DNA from: Hyalangium versicolor
Lineage (GTDB): Bacteria > Myxococcota > Myxococcia > Myxococcales > Myxococcaceae
Length of the DNA: 64,000 nucleotides
Assembly: GCF_020103695.1 (NCBI RefSeq)
Contig: NZ_JAHXBF010000001.1
Span: 1 to 64,000 of the forward strand
Direction: 5' to 3'
Below, in pieces: positions 1 to 8,424 of this stretch. Within the stretch, counting starts at the first letter, position 1. Every line of letters starts with the position of its first letter. Both the position numbers and the translations under genes were made by a program. A model generated the notes under the pieces. That model saw nothing but the letters and a program-made list of their open reading frames with translations. It did no database searches and was not told the origin of the DNA.

Positions 1-61
1 CCAGCCGGATTGCCTCCGCCCTGAACTCGGGCGTGAAGCTCCGTCTCTTCCTTCGTTCCAT
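1..61 (-). CDS. IS3-family transposase OrfA, N-terminal fragment at window edge
   Basis: The minus-strand frame starts with ATG at 61 and reads MERRKRRSFTPEFRAEAIRL before leaving the window. The phrase 'RRSFTPEFRAEAIRL' is the typical opening of the helix-turn-helix OrfA transposase subunit of IS3-family elements. OrfA binds the element ends and is normally joined to the DDE-type OrfB by programmed frameshifting. The remainder, including OrfB, lies outside the window. Confidence 0.8.
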   Translation of the reverse strand, partial: MERRKRRSFTPEFRAEAIRL

Positions 62-121
62 GGGACACATCCTCTCGTGTTTCGACTCATCAGGGGTGTC
101 CACAAAATCGGGGCAGGCTCA
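1..121 (-). mobile_element. Left end of an IS3-family insertion sequence (partial, runs off window)
   Basis: Read on the minus strand, the DNA ending at 121 starts TGAGCCTGCCCCG and continues GATTTTGTGGACA. This resembles the terminal inverted repeat of IS3-family elements (inference from general knowledge of the family). The OrfA start lies 60 bp further in. The element end falls inside the recombinase reading frame, so the IS has replaced that gene's native 5' end. Only this end is visible, so the target duplication cannot be checked. Confidence 0.7.
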
Positions 122-1276
122 GACATCGTATTTGAGCATGCCGACGGGCGGATCGAGCGGGTGACGAAGGTGTCGCCCGTGCAGACCCGTCGCGGTGCTG
201 AGCAATACGAGCGCGAGCTGCGGCACGCACTCCTGAACGGGACTTTCGGAAAGGAGAAGAAGAGCGAGGATCGCGTCACGTTGGCGGAGTTCGCCGCGCG
301 ATTCCTCACCTACAGCGAGAACAACAACAAGCATTCAAGTGTCGTGAGCAAGCGGCAGATCCTCGACGATCACCTGCTGCCGTTCTTCGGCGAGATGGCA
401 CTCGCAAGCATCGGGCCCGCCGAGATCGAAGACTTCAAGGCGGCCATGCGTAAGAAGAGGTCGGCGGCTCGCGCCCGGAAGGAAGCCCCCACACTGGCAG
501 CCATTCGGAAGCGCGCCGACGTCCTGCCGAAGCCCCTGAGCCTCAAGACGATCAACAACGTGCTGTCGGCGTTGAGCAAACTGCTGAACCTCGCGGAAGA
601 GCAGAAGGTCATCCAGCAGGCTCCGCGCGTGAAGCTCTTCGGCAAGCTGCCCAAGCCCAAGTTCGATTTCCTCACCTTCGAGGAAGCCGAGCGGCTGATC
701 GACGCAGCCGAGCCTGAGTGGCGGGTGCTGCTGCTCGTGGCGCTCAAGACGGGCCTGCGGCAGGGGGAGCTGATCGGTCTTCAGTGGGCCGACCTCGACC
801 TTTCGCGGGGGGTCCTCACCGTGCGTCGGTCGATCTGGCGCGGTGTGGAAGGCTTGCCGAAGGGCGGGCGCGAGCGGACCCTAGAGCTGCCGCAGTCGGC
901 GGTGGATGCGCTCAAGGGACACCGGCACCTTCGCGGGCGCTTCGTCTTCTGCCAGGACGACGGCCAGCCACTCACGGCGGGCAAGATGGAGTCGCCGCTT
1001 CGCCGCACCCTCAAGCGGGCGGGCATTGGCCGGGAGGAGGGGCGGATCGGCTGGCACGACCTGCGTCACACCTACGGCAGCCACCTTGCGATGCGTGGCG
1101 TCCCGCTCAAGGTGATCCAGGAGCTGATGGGGCACGCCACGATCGAGATGACCGAGCGCTACGCCCACCTGAGCCCCGACACCCGGCGAGAGGCGGTCGG
1201 TGTTCTCGACCTGCCCCTTGCGCCGGCACGCAACACTGACGCAACACGGATGGAAGGGGCTGCTAACCACCCGTGA
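77..1276 (+). CDS. Tyrosine-type site-specific recombinase, 5' end replaced by IS
   Basis: The protein is 399 residues and belongs to the phage integrase family, which cuts and rejoins DNA at attachment sites through a covalent tyrosine intermediate. The N-terminal SAM-like core-binding region covers about residues 65-185 and the catalytic domain about 195-375. The catalytic set is complete: Arg228 in 'TGLRQGEL', His327 and Arg330 in 'HDLRH', His353 in 'MGHA', and nucleophile Tyr362 in 'ERYAHL'. The first ~15 codons (GTG start at 77) lie inside the IS3 end, so the native N-terminus, normally an Arg-rich stretch before the 'DGRIERVTKVSPVQTRRGAE' segment, is lost. An attachment-like hairpin follows the stop codon. 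Activity of the chimaeric start is uncertain. Confidence 0.85.
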   Translation: MFRLIRGVHKIGAGSDIVFEHADGRIERVTKVSPVQTRRGAEQYERELRHALLNGTFGKEKKSEDRVTLAEFAARFLTYSENNNKHSSVVSKRQILDDHLLPFFGEMALASIGPAEIEDFKAAMRKKRSAARARKEAPTLAAIRKRADVLPKPLSLKTINNVLSALSKLLNLAEEQKVIQQAPRVKLFGKLPKPKFDFLTFEEAERLIDAAEPEWRVLLLVALKTGLRQGELIGLQWADLDLSRGVLTVRRSIWRGVEGLPKGGRERTLELPQSAVDALKGHRHLRGRFVFCQDDGQPLTAGKMESPLRRTLKRAGIGREEGRIGWHDLRHTYGSHLAMRGVPLKVIQELMGHATIEMTERYAHLSPDTRREAVGVLDLPLAPARNTDATRMEGAANHP

Positions 1277-1292
1277 TCACGCCGTAAAAATG

Positions 1293-1325
1293 TGGAGGCG
1301 GCGGGAATCGAACCTGCCGCCTCCA
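1293..1325 (-). other. Attachment-site-like hairpin (tRNA/tmRNA 3'-end-like)
   Basis: On the minus strand, 1294-1312 reads TTCGATTCCCGCCGCCTCC. This differs at one base from the 19-bp repeats that bound the 15-kb element at 35.4-50.4 kb. It has the look of a T-loop plus acceptor-stem 3' strand, and with its flank forms a strong hairpin from TGGAGGCGG to CCGCCTCCA. It sits 17 bp after the recombinase stop, the usual place for an att site. No complete tRNA can be folded here. Confidence 0.55.
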
Positions 1326-1432
1326 ACTGCTGTTATAGGCCCCGATCCCACAAGCAGGCAGGGGCTCCACGGGGGCCCGTGGGAGGCGAACGGTAGCGTG
1401 TTCCCTGGCGAGGTGTGGCTGGGGAGGGGTAG

Positions 1433-1749
1433 GTGGGAACGCACGTGTGGGCGTACCGGCGAAGGCAGCCGGAGGGGACGGTGCTGTATGGAGCGGTGCG
1501 GGAGAACCTGGCCACATTGCTGGCGGAAGCCAGCGAGGTCGGGCGCGGCCTGCCCCGGTATGTGGAGCGGCACGGCGGCAGGGCCTGCGCGGTGGGCAGG
1601 CCGGGGCCGTGTCGTTCATCCAGTTCTTCGGCTCCGCCTTGCAAGTGACTCCTTATTTCCACTCGCTGGTGCCGGACGGCGTCTTCGTGCCGTGGGAGGG
1701 CGGCGTGCGCTTCGAGCCGTTGCCGCCGCCCACGCAAGACGTACTCGGC
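1433..1749 (+). pseudogene. IS91-type transposase remnant (N-terminal and central pieces, frameshifted)
   Basis: Two frames give pieces of one protein. The first reads '[27 protein letters not shown]' (from about 1450). After a change of frame near 1600 it continues '[20 protein letters not shown]' and '[24 protein letters not shown]'. These match the layout of Y2/IS91-like transposases of myxobacteria as I recall them. The DNA between the two pieces (zinc-binding region) is missing and the C-terminus is absent. The fragment ends about 10 bp before the 3' end of the TetR gene. A C-terminal piece of the same type of transposase lies at about 35075-35325. Confidence 0.5.
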
Positions 1750-1758
1750 GCATCGGAG

Positions 1759-2376
1759 TCATCGGCGGCGTGCGCCGCGCGGCTCGGGGCGGGAGCGCAG
1801 CCCGTCGAAGAACATCTCGGTGAGGCGGGGGATGCGCTTGGGGTCCGAGGCGTTCTCCGCGGCGGCGAGGGAGATGGCCATGGCCATGCACACCACGTCA
1901 TCCAGGAGGATGTCGCTTCGCACCTCGCCCGCGTGCTGGGCCGCCTCCAGCAGGCGCTGTCCCTCGGCCGTCGTCGCGTCACAGCCCGCGGTGTGGTTCC
2001 TGAGGACGATGCCCAGCGCCGCCGCGAGCCCCTTGTACATGCCCGCGGAGTGCACCAACTCCGCCAGGAAGACGCGCAGCGCTTCGAGCGGGGGCAGGGC
2101 CTTCGAGCGCTCGCGGCTCTCCTTCGCGAGCGTCAGGAGCCGCTCGTCGCACGTCGCGGCGAGGAGCGACTCCCGCGACTCGAAGTGCCGGTAGAGCGTC
2201 CCGATGCCGACCTCCGCCTGCTCCGCCACGTCGGTGAGCGACGCGTTCGCGCCACGCTCGGAGAACACGACATGCGCCGCCGCGAGCAGCCGCTCCCGGT
2301 TGCGCCGCGCGTCCGCGCGCAGGGCTCCGCCCTTCGTGTCCTCGACCGGTGGATTCCTGGTGGGCTGCGCCTTCAC
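1759..2376 (-). CDS. TetR/AcrR-family transcriptional repressor
   Basis: A 205-residue regulator starting with GTG at 2376 (MKAQPTRNPPVEDTKGG...). The DNA-binding domain is about residues 15-65, with the family-typical helix-turn-helix 'SLTDVAEQAEVGIGTLYRHFESRESLL'. The C-terminal ~130 residues are the variable ligand-binding and dimerisation region. It is divergent from the NmrA-like gene at 2448. The 71-bp gap contains a long imperfect inverted repeat, so autoregulation and repression of the oxidoreductase are likely. An in-frame extension upstream of 2376 would cross the operator and the neighbouring gene, so the GTG start was chosen. Confidence 0.85.
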   Translation of the reverse strand: MKAQPTRNPPVEDTKGGALRADARRNRERLLAAAHVVFSERGANASLTDVAEQAEVGIGTLYRHFESRESLLAATCDERLLTLAKESRERSKALPPLEALRVFLAELVHSAGMYKGLAAALGIVLRNHTAGCDATTAEGQRLLEAAQHAGEVRSDILLDDVVCMAMAISLAAAENASDPKRIPRLTEMFFDGLRSRPEPRGARRR

Positions 2377-2381
2377 TTGAA

Positions 2382-2425
2382 AAACGGAGGTTAGCTCCGT
2401 ATTTAACCGGAGCAACCCTCCGTTT
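2382..2425. promoter_or_regulatory. TetR-type operator, inverted repeat in divergent intergenic region
   Basis: The left half AAACGGAGGTTAGCTCCG (2382-2399) and the right half CGGAGCAACCCTCCGTTT (2408-2425) are near-perfect inverted copies. The right half reverse-complements to AAACGGAGGGTTGCTCCG. Each half also contains a smaller CGGAG/CTCCG palindrome, suggesting two adjacent dimer sites. The position between divergent tetR and nmrA-like genes supports an operator. Confidence 0.7.
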
Positions 2426-2447
2426 GACAGGAGAAAGGCAGGACCTG

Positions 2448-3341
2448 ATGGCGAAGAAGAGCGAGGCCGTGTTGGTGCTGGGAGCGACAGGACAGCAGGG
2501 AGGCGCGACGGCGCGGGCCTTGTTGAAGGACGGCTGGCGGGTCCGTGCGCTCGTGCGGGACCCGTCGAGCGCGAAGGCCCGAGCACTGGAAGCGGCGGGC
2601 GTGGAGTTGGTGCGTGGAGACATGGGGGACCGCGCGTCACTCGACCGGGCGGTCGCGGGGGCGTACGGCGTCTTCAGCATCCAGCCCAGCTCGGGGCAGC
2701 AGCACTACGGCGTCACGGATGACGACGAGGTCCGCTTCGGCATGGACATCGCGGACGCGGCGAAGGCCGCGGGTGTGGATCACTTCGTCTACACCTCGGT
2801 GCTGGGCCTGCGGTCCGGCACGGGCGTGGGCCACTTCGAGAGCAAGTGGCGCATCGAGGAGCATGTCCGGGCGAGCGGCCTCCGCGCGACCATCGTGCGG
2901 CCGGGGACCTTCATGGAGCTGTTGCTGGTGCCGAACTTTGGCCTGACCCCGCGCGGGCTCCAGTTCTTCATGCGTCCGGACCAGCCCATGCAGTTCATCG
3001 CGGGGGAGGACATCGGCGTGCTGACGGCACGCGTGTTCGCGGATCCACGCACGTACGTGGGGACCACGCTGGGGCTGGCGGGAGATTCGCTCACCGGCAA
3101 GCAGCTCGCGGAGAAGATCAGCCGGGCCACCGGGACGTCCATCTCCTACGCCCGGTTTCCACCAGAGGTGCTCGCGCAGAGCCCGATGCTGCACAAGCTC
3201 GTGAAGATGCTCGATGAGGAGCGGGTGATCGGGAACGCGGACATCCCGGCGCTGCGGCGGCTGGCGCCGGACCTGCTCACGTTCGATGCATGGCTGGAGC
3301 GCGGGGGCGCCGCGGCGATCCGGGAGCGCTTCGCGGCGTAG
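2448..3341 (+). CDS. NmrA-like NAD(P)-binding protein
   Basis: A 297-residue atypical short-chain dehydrogenase of the NmrA/isoflavone-reductase-like type. The N-terminus carries the dinucleotide-binding motif 'VLVLGATGQQGGATARALL' (about residues 7-25), followed by 'VRALVRDPSSAKA', where the Arg residues suggest NADP(H) preference. It may be a redox-sensing regulator or a reductase acting on quinone-like or xenobiotic substrates; the substrate is unknown. The start at 2448 follows AGGAGAAAGG. It is divergent from a TetR regulator with a shared operator, so it is probably induced by the TetR ligand. Confidence 0.85.
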   Translation: MAKKSEAVLVLGATGQQGGATARALLKDGWRVRALVRDPSSAKARALEAAGVELVRGDMGDRASLDRAVAGAYGVFSIQPSSGQQHYGVTDDDEVRFGMDIADAAKAAGVDHFVYTSVLGLRSGTGVGHFESKWRIEEHVRASGLRATIVRPGTFMELLLVPNFGLTPRGLQFFMRPDQPMQFIAGEDIGVLTARVFADPRTYVGTTLGLAGDSLTGKQLAEKISRATGTSISYARFPPEVLAQSPMLHKLVKMLDEERVIGNADIPALRRLAPDLLTFDAWLERGGAAAIRERFAA

Positions 3342-3945
3342 CTCACGCGACACCACCGTCAAGAGCCCCACCTGGACGGCTCCGGCCTCGGCTCCCACGA
3401 GCGGGGTATGCAAGGTGACGGTGAGTTTGAACGATGGACGCGGTGGGAGCACGACAGGTCAGTTGGGCATCAACATCGGGCTGCCTCAGATCTCCACCAT
3501 GCCCCCCATCATCGATCAGCTCTACCAATCCACCGACACCGTTGCCGTCAACGGCACGGTGGAGCTGGTCGTCAGTGCCCACGACCCCGAGAGCGCGGCC
3601 CTCACCTTTGCGTGGAGCGCCGACTCCGGGACGTTGGGAGTCCCTGTCACCAGCGCCTCCCAGAACTATTACAGCGCCAACCCCACGGCCGGTACCGCCG
3701 GCGCTGGGGGTCACAATGTCGAGACCGGCGGTGGAATTGGGCTCAACGGTGGCGTTGGATTCGGCACTATCGTAGGTGGCGGTGGCACTGCGGGCGGCTC
3801 GGCCGGCGGCAACGGAGACGGGCTCGGTGCCAACACGTGGTCGACTGCTACGACCCTTCCGGCCGCAGCGGGCACTGGCTCCACGGGGGGTGGCAACGCC
3901 GGGCTGGTCATCCTGACGTACACCGCTCCCACCTGCATGCTGTGA
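3342..3945 (+). pseudogene. C-terminal fragment of a secreted Ig-like, Gly-rich protein
   Basis: Directly after the nmrA-like stop an open frame begins mid-domain, without start codon or ribosome site ('VKSPTWTAPASAPTSGVCKV'). It shows two Ig/cadherin-like segments: 'CKVTVSLNDGRGGSTTG' and 'NGTVELVVSAHDPESAALTFAWSADSGTLG'. A glycine-rich tail ('GGGIGLNGGVGFG') follows to a stop at 3945. Proteins of this build in myxobacteria are usually large and exported. This looks like a 3' remnant left by a rearrangement, because its upstream portion is absent and replaced by the nmrA gene. Confidence 0.5.
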
Positions 3946-3952
3946 TCTGAGG

Positions 3953-4843
3953 TCACGCGGGAAGCGTGAAATAGTTTCCCGCCTTGAGATCTTCGAGGAC
4001 CCCGGGGTGGTGCGGGCTCCAGCCGAGCTCTTCACGGGTGCGGGCACTGGTCGTCGGCCGGTCCGCGCTCACGAATGGCGCGAGCACTCCGAAATGCGCC
4101 GCGGCCTCCTCCGGTGACTGCGCGACAAGAGGAATCCCGAGCTTCCGCGCGATGACGGCGGCGATCTCCCGGACCGCGACCCCCTCTTCGGCGATTGCGT
4201 GATAACGGGCGCCCGCCGCGCCTCGCTCGAGCGTCAGCCGGTACGCCTCCGCCGCATCGCGGACGTGGACCTGCGGCCAGCGCTGGGCGCCATCTCCGAC
4301 GTAGGCGGAGATCCCCTTCGCGCGAGCGAGCGCGATCAGCGCCGGCAAGAAGTGCCGGTCGCCGTCACCGTGCACGACACCGAGCCGGAGGAGCGCGACC
4401 CGCGCTCCGCGCGCCGAGGCCTCCGCGGCAGCTTGCTCCGTCACTCGCGGGTGCCCACCCGCCCGCGCTCCATCCTCCTCGCTCGCAACGCCAGGAGCAC
4501 CGATCGCGAATGCGCCGGAAGTGACGACCAGGAGGCGCTCCGAGCCCGCGATCGCGGCGCCGAGCGCCTCGATCGCCCGCCGGTCCGCCTCGCCACCCTT
4601 CGCCCAGTCGGCGAGGTCGAGATCGAAGGCCGCGTGGATCACGGCGTCCGCCGCGACGGCACCGCGACGGAGACCGTCGAGGTCCGCGAGATTGCCCTCG
4701 TGCACCTCGGCTCCCGCGGCCCGCAGTGTACGCGCCGACGCCTCGGACCGTGCGAGACCGAGCACACGATGCCCCGCGCGTATGAGCTCTGGAACGAGCT
4801 CTGCGCCGACGAATCCCGAACCTCCCGTAACGAACACTCGCAT
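3953..4843 (-). CDS. NAD(P)-dependent epimerase/dehydratase-like SDR
   Basis: A 296-residue extended short-chain dehydrogenase. The start at 4843 is preceded by GAGAAAGGGAG and begins 'MRVFVTGGSGFVGAELVPEL', which carries the GxxGxxG Rossmann motif at residues 7-13. 'VIHAAFDLDLADWAKGG' matches the nucleotide-contacting region. The catalytic Tyr-x-x-x-Lys of classical SDRs is not visible, as in several NAD-binding-10 type members, so a true epimerase activity is uncertain. It is divergent from an HxlR regulator. The pair is a common arrangement for stress-inducible reductases. Confidence 0.8.
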   Translation of the reverse strand: MRVFVTGGSGFVGAELVPELIRAGHRVLGLARSEASARTLRAAGAEVHEGNLADLDGLRRGAVAADAVIHAAFDLDLADWAKGGEADRRAIEALGAAIAGSERLLVVTSGAFAIGAPGVASEEDGARAGGHPRVTEQAAAEASARGARVALLRLGVVHGDGDRHFLPALIALARAKGISAYVGDGAQRWPQVHVRDAAEAYRLTLERGAAGARYHAIAEEGVAVREIAAVIARKLGIPLVAQSPEEAAAHFGVLAPFVSADRPTTSARTREELGWSPHHPGVLEDLKAGNYFTLPA

Positions 4844-4914
4844 CGCGCTCTCCCTTTCTCGTTGAGCAAGCACGCCAACGACCGGAAGATAACGAGCGAA
4901 AGCAGCTGTTCCAG

Positions 4915-4950
4915 GTGGTAACTCATAGTTACCACGCGATTGTGGTAACT
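4915..4950. promoter_or_regulatory. HxlR operator: perfect palindrome plus third half-site
   Basis: GTGGTAACT (4915-4923) and AGTTACCAC (4927-4935) form a perfect 9-bp inverted repeat with a 3-bp centre. A third direct copy of GTGGTAACT lies at 4942-4950, only 14 bp before the HxlR start codon. The site sits between the divergent SDR and HxlR genes, so it likely controls both. Confidence 0.75.
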
Positions 4951-4964
4951 CGCGAGATACTCAA

Positions 4965-5336
4965 ATGGCGCTGCGCGTCCGAAAAAACAAGGCCGTCATC
5001 CCGCCCGCATGCCCGATCGACGAGGGAGTGAAACTCCTCGGCGGCGCGTGGGCGCCTCACGTGATCTGGTATCTGAGCCAGCAGCCGCGTCGCTTCAGCG
5101 AGCTCCGGAAGGACATCCCTCGCATCTCCGCGCGTGTCCTGAGTGCCCGCCTCCGCGACCTCCAGGACCGGGGCGTCATCACCCGGACGCCTCTGTTGAC
5201 GAGCCCACCGTCGGCGGAATACTCGCTCACCGAGCTCGGGCGCGAGCTCCTCCCCGCCCTCACCGCGCTCGTGGGTGTTGCGCTGAAGATGCAACCCGCC
5301 GCTCAGCGGAAGCGCCCCGTCCGGCGCCCCCCGTAA
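4965..5336 (+). CDS. HxlR-family transcriptional regulator
   Basis: A 123-residue winged-helix protein. The typical opening 'CPIDEGVKLLGGAWAPHVIWYLSQQPRRFSELRKDIPRISARVLSARLRDLQDRGVI' spans residues 17-72, with a single conserved Cys17 as in redox- or aldehyde-sensing members such as HxlR and YodB. 'YSLTELGREL' forms the wing end. The gene is transcribed divergently from the SDR at 3953-4843 and follows a palindromic operator, so it probably represses or activates that SDR and itself. Confidence 0.9.
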   Translation: MALRVRKNKAVIPPACPIDEGVKLLGGAWAPHVIWYLSQQPRRFSELRKDIPRISARVLSARLRDLQDRGVITRTPLLTSPPSAEYSLTELGRELLPALTALVGVALKMQPAAQRKRPVRRPP

Positions 5337-5462
5337 CATGGGTGAGGAGACGTTCGACCGCGTACGACTTGCTTTACCGCAACCGCGATGGCCGCTTCTC
5401 GAGGGGAGCAGCGCTCGGGGTTTTCTCGTCCAGGGCCGCGGCGCGGTCGGAGGGAGTTCGAG

Positions 5463-6514
5463 ATGCCTGACGGTCTGGTCTCGTTCGGCGGCGGGGCCCT
5501 GCGCGTGCTCCGGAATGGAGAGAAGCGCTGGCGGACCCTGCACGCGATCCCGAAGGACAACCTCTACCGGGTGGAGTGGGACGACTGCGGGCGCATCCTG
5601 GCGGCCTGGGAAACGGATCCCTTCATCCATTTCTTCGACGGCGCGCGGCACGTGACGATCCCGAAGCCGTCGAACCCGGCGGGGGGATCGGTGCAGATGG
5701 ACAAGTACCATGTCGATGACATGTTCTTCCTGCCGAACGGCCGTGAGGTCCTGGTCATGCTGGATGGCGAGGTCAAGTCGCCTCCCCACGGCACCCCTCC
5801 AGAGCCGCTCCGGTTCTACTACTCGAGCACCGCGACGTAGGTCTGGCGGATGTCACTCGACGGGAGCTCCGAGCCGAAGATGCTGTTCCACGAGGACTTC
5901 GCCTATCGCGTGTACGAATCGCGGCGCGGCGCGATCTTCGCGATGCCGAAGTATCCAGGGCAGCAATGCGAGTACGTCACGTGCTTCCCCATCACCGCCC
6001 TCGTCGCCTACGAGATCACCGACAGCGGAATCCAGAAGCACACGGTGCTCGCCGGCGATGGTTTCGGAGCGAACGTCTACCTCTCCCCCCGCCCGGCAAC
6101 AGCGCTCTCGAGCCGAAGTGGCTGCTGACCCGGGACAACGACTTCATCGAGCTGGTCGAGCACTGGGACGTGAAGCCGGACCAACTGGAGATCCGGCGCT
6201 ACCTGGCGAAGGGCGGCGAGCAGTCGACGACCCTCACGGCCTTGCGCAAGCTGGCGCGGCCCTGGGGTTTTGGCGAACGCGCGGACTGCGGGCTGTGGGT
6301 GCACTGGGGCGATCATCTCGGGTTGATCTCGCCGGGACGGCAGCCGATCAGCTTCGACATCGATCCGCTGCTGCAACGAGGAACCGAGTGGGCCGGCACG
6401 CACACCTACGTGACGACGCCCGAGTCGCTGTGGGTCGGGCTCGATGGTCGAGGGCGCAGCTACGTCCGGGTGGACCTGGCCGAGGCGGAGAGGCGTGGGA
6501 AGCCGTGGCGGTAG
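5463..6514 (+). pseudogene. Unrecognised gene broken by an in-frame stop and a frameshift
   Basis: Three pieces join into one protein of about 350 residues. Piece one starts at ATG 5463 (MPDGLVSFGGGALRVLRNGE) and ends at TAG 5838-5840. The frame continues unchanged as 'VWRMSLDGSSEPKMLFHEDFAY', so a single TAC-to-TAG change would explain the stop. Near 6090-6105, in a run of six C ('CTCTCCCCCCGCC'), the frame shifts and continues 'LPPPGNSALEPKWLLTRDND' to the stop at 6514. The content suggests a beta-propeller-like cytoplasmic protein. I do not recognise the family. Sequencing error could explain the C-run indel but less easily the stop. Confidence 0.6.
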
Positions 6515-6579
6515 CCCAGCGAGGTGAGCTACCGCGCCGCTCGCCTTGTGCTGATCACCTCGGCAAAGTCCATCCCGCT

Positions 6580-8424
6580 TCACTTGGCAGGGATTGAGGC
6601 CAGGCCATCGTCGATGGCGGCGAGCCACTGCTCCTGCTCTTGGGTCAGGCGGGAAGCCGCGGAGAGATCGAGGACGAGGGCGCGGGCGCGCTCGAGGAGT
6701 GGGCGCGCTTCGTCGGGTCCGCTGGCTAGAGCGAGATTGAAGCACAACCTGGCGACGTCCTCTTGCCTCTCGGAGTCGCCCCGCTCTTGCTCGGCAAGAC
6801 GCTCGGCGATCGCCAGCGAGGCCTGGAAGCAGCGCAGGGCGCCCTCTCTGTCGCCCTGCTCAAGCAGGATGTGCCCGATCTGTTCATGGCTGATGGAGAG
6901 GTCGCGCTGCCACTCGGAATTGTCCGAGTCCAGTTGGGCAAGCTGCTGGGCAATGACCAGCGAGGCCTGGAAGGAGCGCAGGGCTCCCTCCCTGTCGCCC
7001 TGCGCGAGCAAGGCCCTACCAACCCTCTTGTGGCTGAGGCCGAGGTCGCGCTGCCACTCGGAATTGCCCGGGTCCTGCTGGGTCAGGCGCTCATCGATCA
7101 GCAGCGAGGCCTGAAAGGAGCGCAGGGCTCCCTCGGTATCGCCCTGCGCGAGCAAGACCCTACCGACCTCTTCATGGCTGAAGGAGAGTTCGCGTTGACA
7201 ACCGGTGTGGTCCGGGTCCTGCTGGGTCAGGCGCTCGGCGATCGCCAACGAGGCCTGGAAGGAGTGCAGGGCTCCCTCGGTGTCGCCCTGCGCGAGCAAG
7301 ACGTTGCCGACCCTCCTGTGGTTGAAGCCGAGGTGGTACTGCCACAGGGAATCGTGCGGGTCCTGCTGGGTCAGGCGCTCGGCGATGGGCAGCGCGGCCT
7401 GGAAGGAGCTCAGGGCTCCCTCGGTATCGTCCTGCGCGAGCAGGACGTCGCCCACCTGGTGGTGGCTGAGGAAGAGGTCGCGCTGCCATTGGGAATTGCC
7501 CGGGTCTTGCTGGGCCAGGCGCTCGGCGATCGCCAGCGATGCGCGGAACGCGGTGAGCGGCGCGCCGATGTCCTTCCGCTGCCTGACCACCGCGTGGTGA
7601 GCGAGGATGATCTCCCAACCGTTCGGGGTCGCCACGGCTTCCCGGACGATTTCGGCCACTTCCCTCGGGTCCGCGCGCCTGGCCGAGGTGTGCGGTCTCG
7701 ACCCGTACTCCCGCGCGATCTGCATTCGTTCCGCTGCGGTCCCCTCGCGCTCGAGGATGCACGCATAGGCCTCGCACGAGGAGGCAAAGGCCTCGAACTG
7801 CCTCCAATGACCGTTGTCGTATCCGAAGCGACGGAAGAGAAGGTCAAGAGCCGCCTCGTAGACCAGGGCATCCGCGAAGGCGGTCTTCTCGACGAGGTAG
7901 CGCGGGAGTACGTAGATTCGGCCGTCGGCCCTATAGACGACCGAGTCTGTGAGGCTGGACTGGCCGAGTGGCTCCGCGCCCGCGCTCACGAGGTAGAGGT
8001 TCGCGAGAACCCAGGCTTCGTCGTGGGAGGTGCATTCGCACAAGAGCCGCTCGATGTTCTCACCGTCGACGAAGAACACGGACTGCTCGAGGGCCGACAG
8101 CACGGCCTCCTGCTCCTCTGGCGGGAACAAGCCGCGCACCATCGGCGCGATCTTCTTCCGCGCGAGCGTCGCGGTCTCCTCTCGAGGGAGCGCTCGCGGC
8201 GCGCGATCTCCGACGCGGCAGCGCACCTCGCGCACGAGAGCTGCTTCTACAGCTTCGGAAGCGGTCTCTGGCGCTTTCTGCAATCCCTCCCATACCTTGT
8301 AGCTGCCGAAGCGGCCAGTGCGGAGATACCGTTCGATCTCCGCCTCGAAGGTAGGGAGTGGGCTGGTCACGGCGAGCAAGAGTAGCTCGCTCCTGGCTCG
8401 AACGCACCAGTCAGGTGACTTCAT
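6580..8424 (-). CDS. TPR-repeat protein with near-identical repeats
   Basis: A 614-residue protein. Residues 1-280 are an unrecognised helical domain ending '...EIVREAVATPNGWEIILAHHAVVRQRK'. Residues about 285-570 hold about six tetratricopeptide-like repeats of some 48 residues, with consensus 'SFQASLAIAERLTQQDP' and 'SHEQVGxVLLAQGDTEGAL'. Repeats of this kind with 'NSxWQRDL' are found in myxobacterial and cyanobacterial scaffold proteins and some effector-like ATPases. There is no signal peptide or membrane segment, so a cytoplasmic protein-protein interaction role is inferred. The high identity between repeats at DNA level indicates recent expansion or homogenisation. Confidence 0.75.
   Translation of the reverse strand: MKSPDWCVRARSELLLLAVTSPLPTFEAEIERYLRTGRFGSYKVWEGLQKAPETASEAVEAALVREVRCRVGDRAPRALPREETATLARKKIAPMVRGLFPPEEQEAVLSALEQSVFFVDGENIERLLCECTSHDEAWVLANLYLVSAGAEPLGQSSLTDSVVYRADGRIYVLPRYLVEKTAFADALVYEAALDLLFRRFGYDNGHWRQFEAFASSCEAYACILEREGTAAERMQIAREYGSRPHTSARRADPREVAEIVREAVATPNGWEIILAHHAVVRQRKDIGAPLTAFRASLAIAERLAQQDPGNSQWQRDLFLSHHQVGDVLLAQDDTEGALSSFQAALPIAERLTQQDPHDSLWQYHLGFNHRRVGNVLLAQGDTEGALHSFQASLAIAERLTQQDPDHTGCQRELSFSHEEVGRVLLAQGDTEGALRSFQASLLIDERLTQQDPGNSEWQRDLGLSHKRVGRALLAQGDREGALRSFQASLVIAQQLAQLDSDNSEWQRDLSISHEQIGHILLEQGDREGALRCFQASLAIAERLAEQERGDSERQEDVARLCFNLALASGPDEARPLLERARALVLDLSAASRLTQEQEQWLAAIDDGLASIPAK

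Noticed and set aside
1290..1330. tRNA or tmRNA gene
   Set aside because: Only a T-loop/acceptor-like hairpin is present; no D-arm, anticodon arm or 5' acceptor strand can be built.
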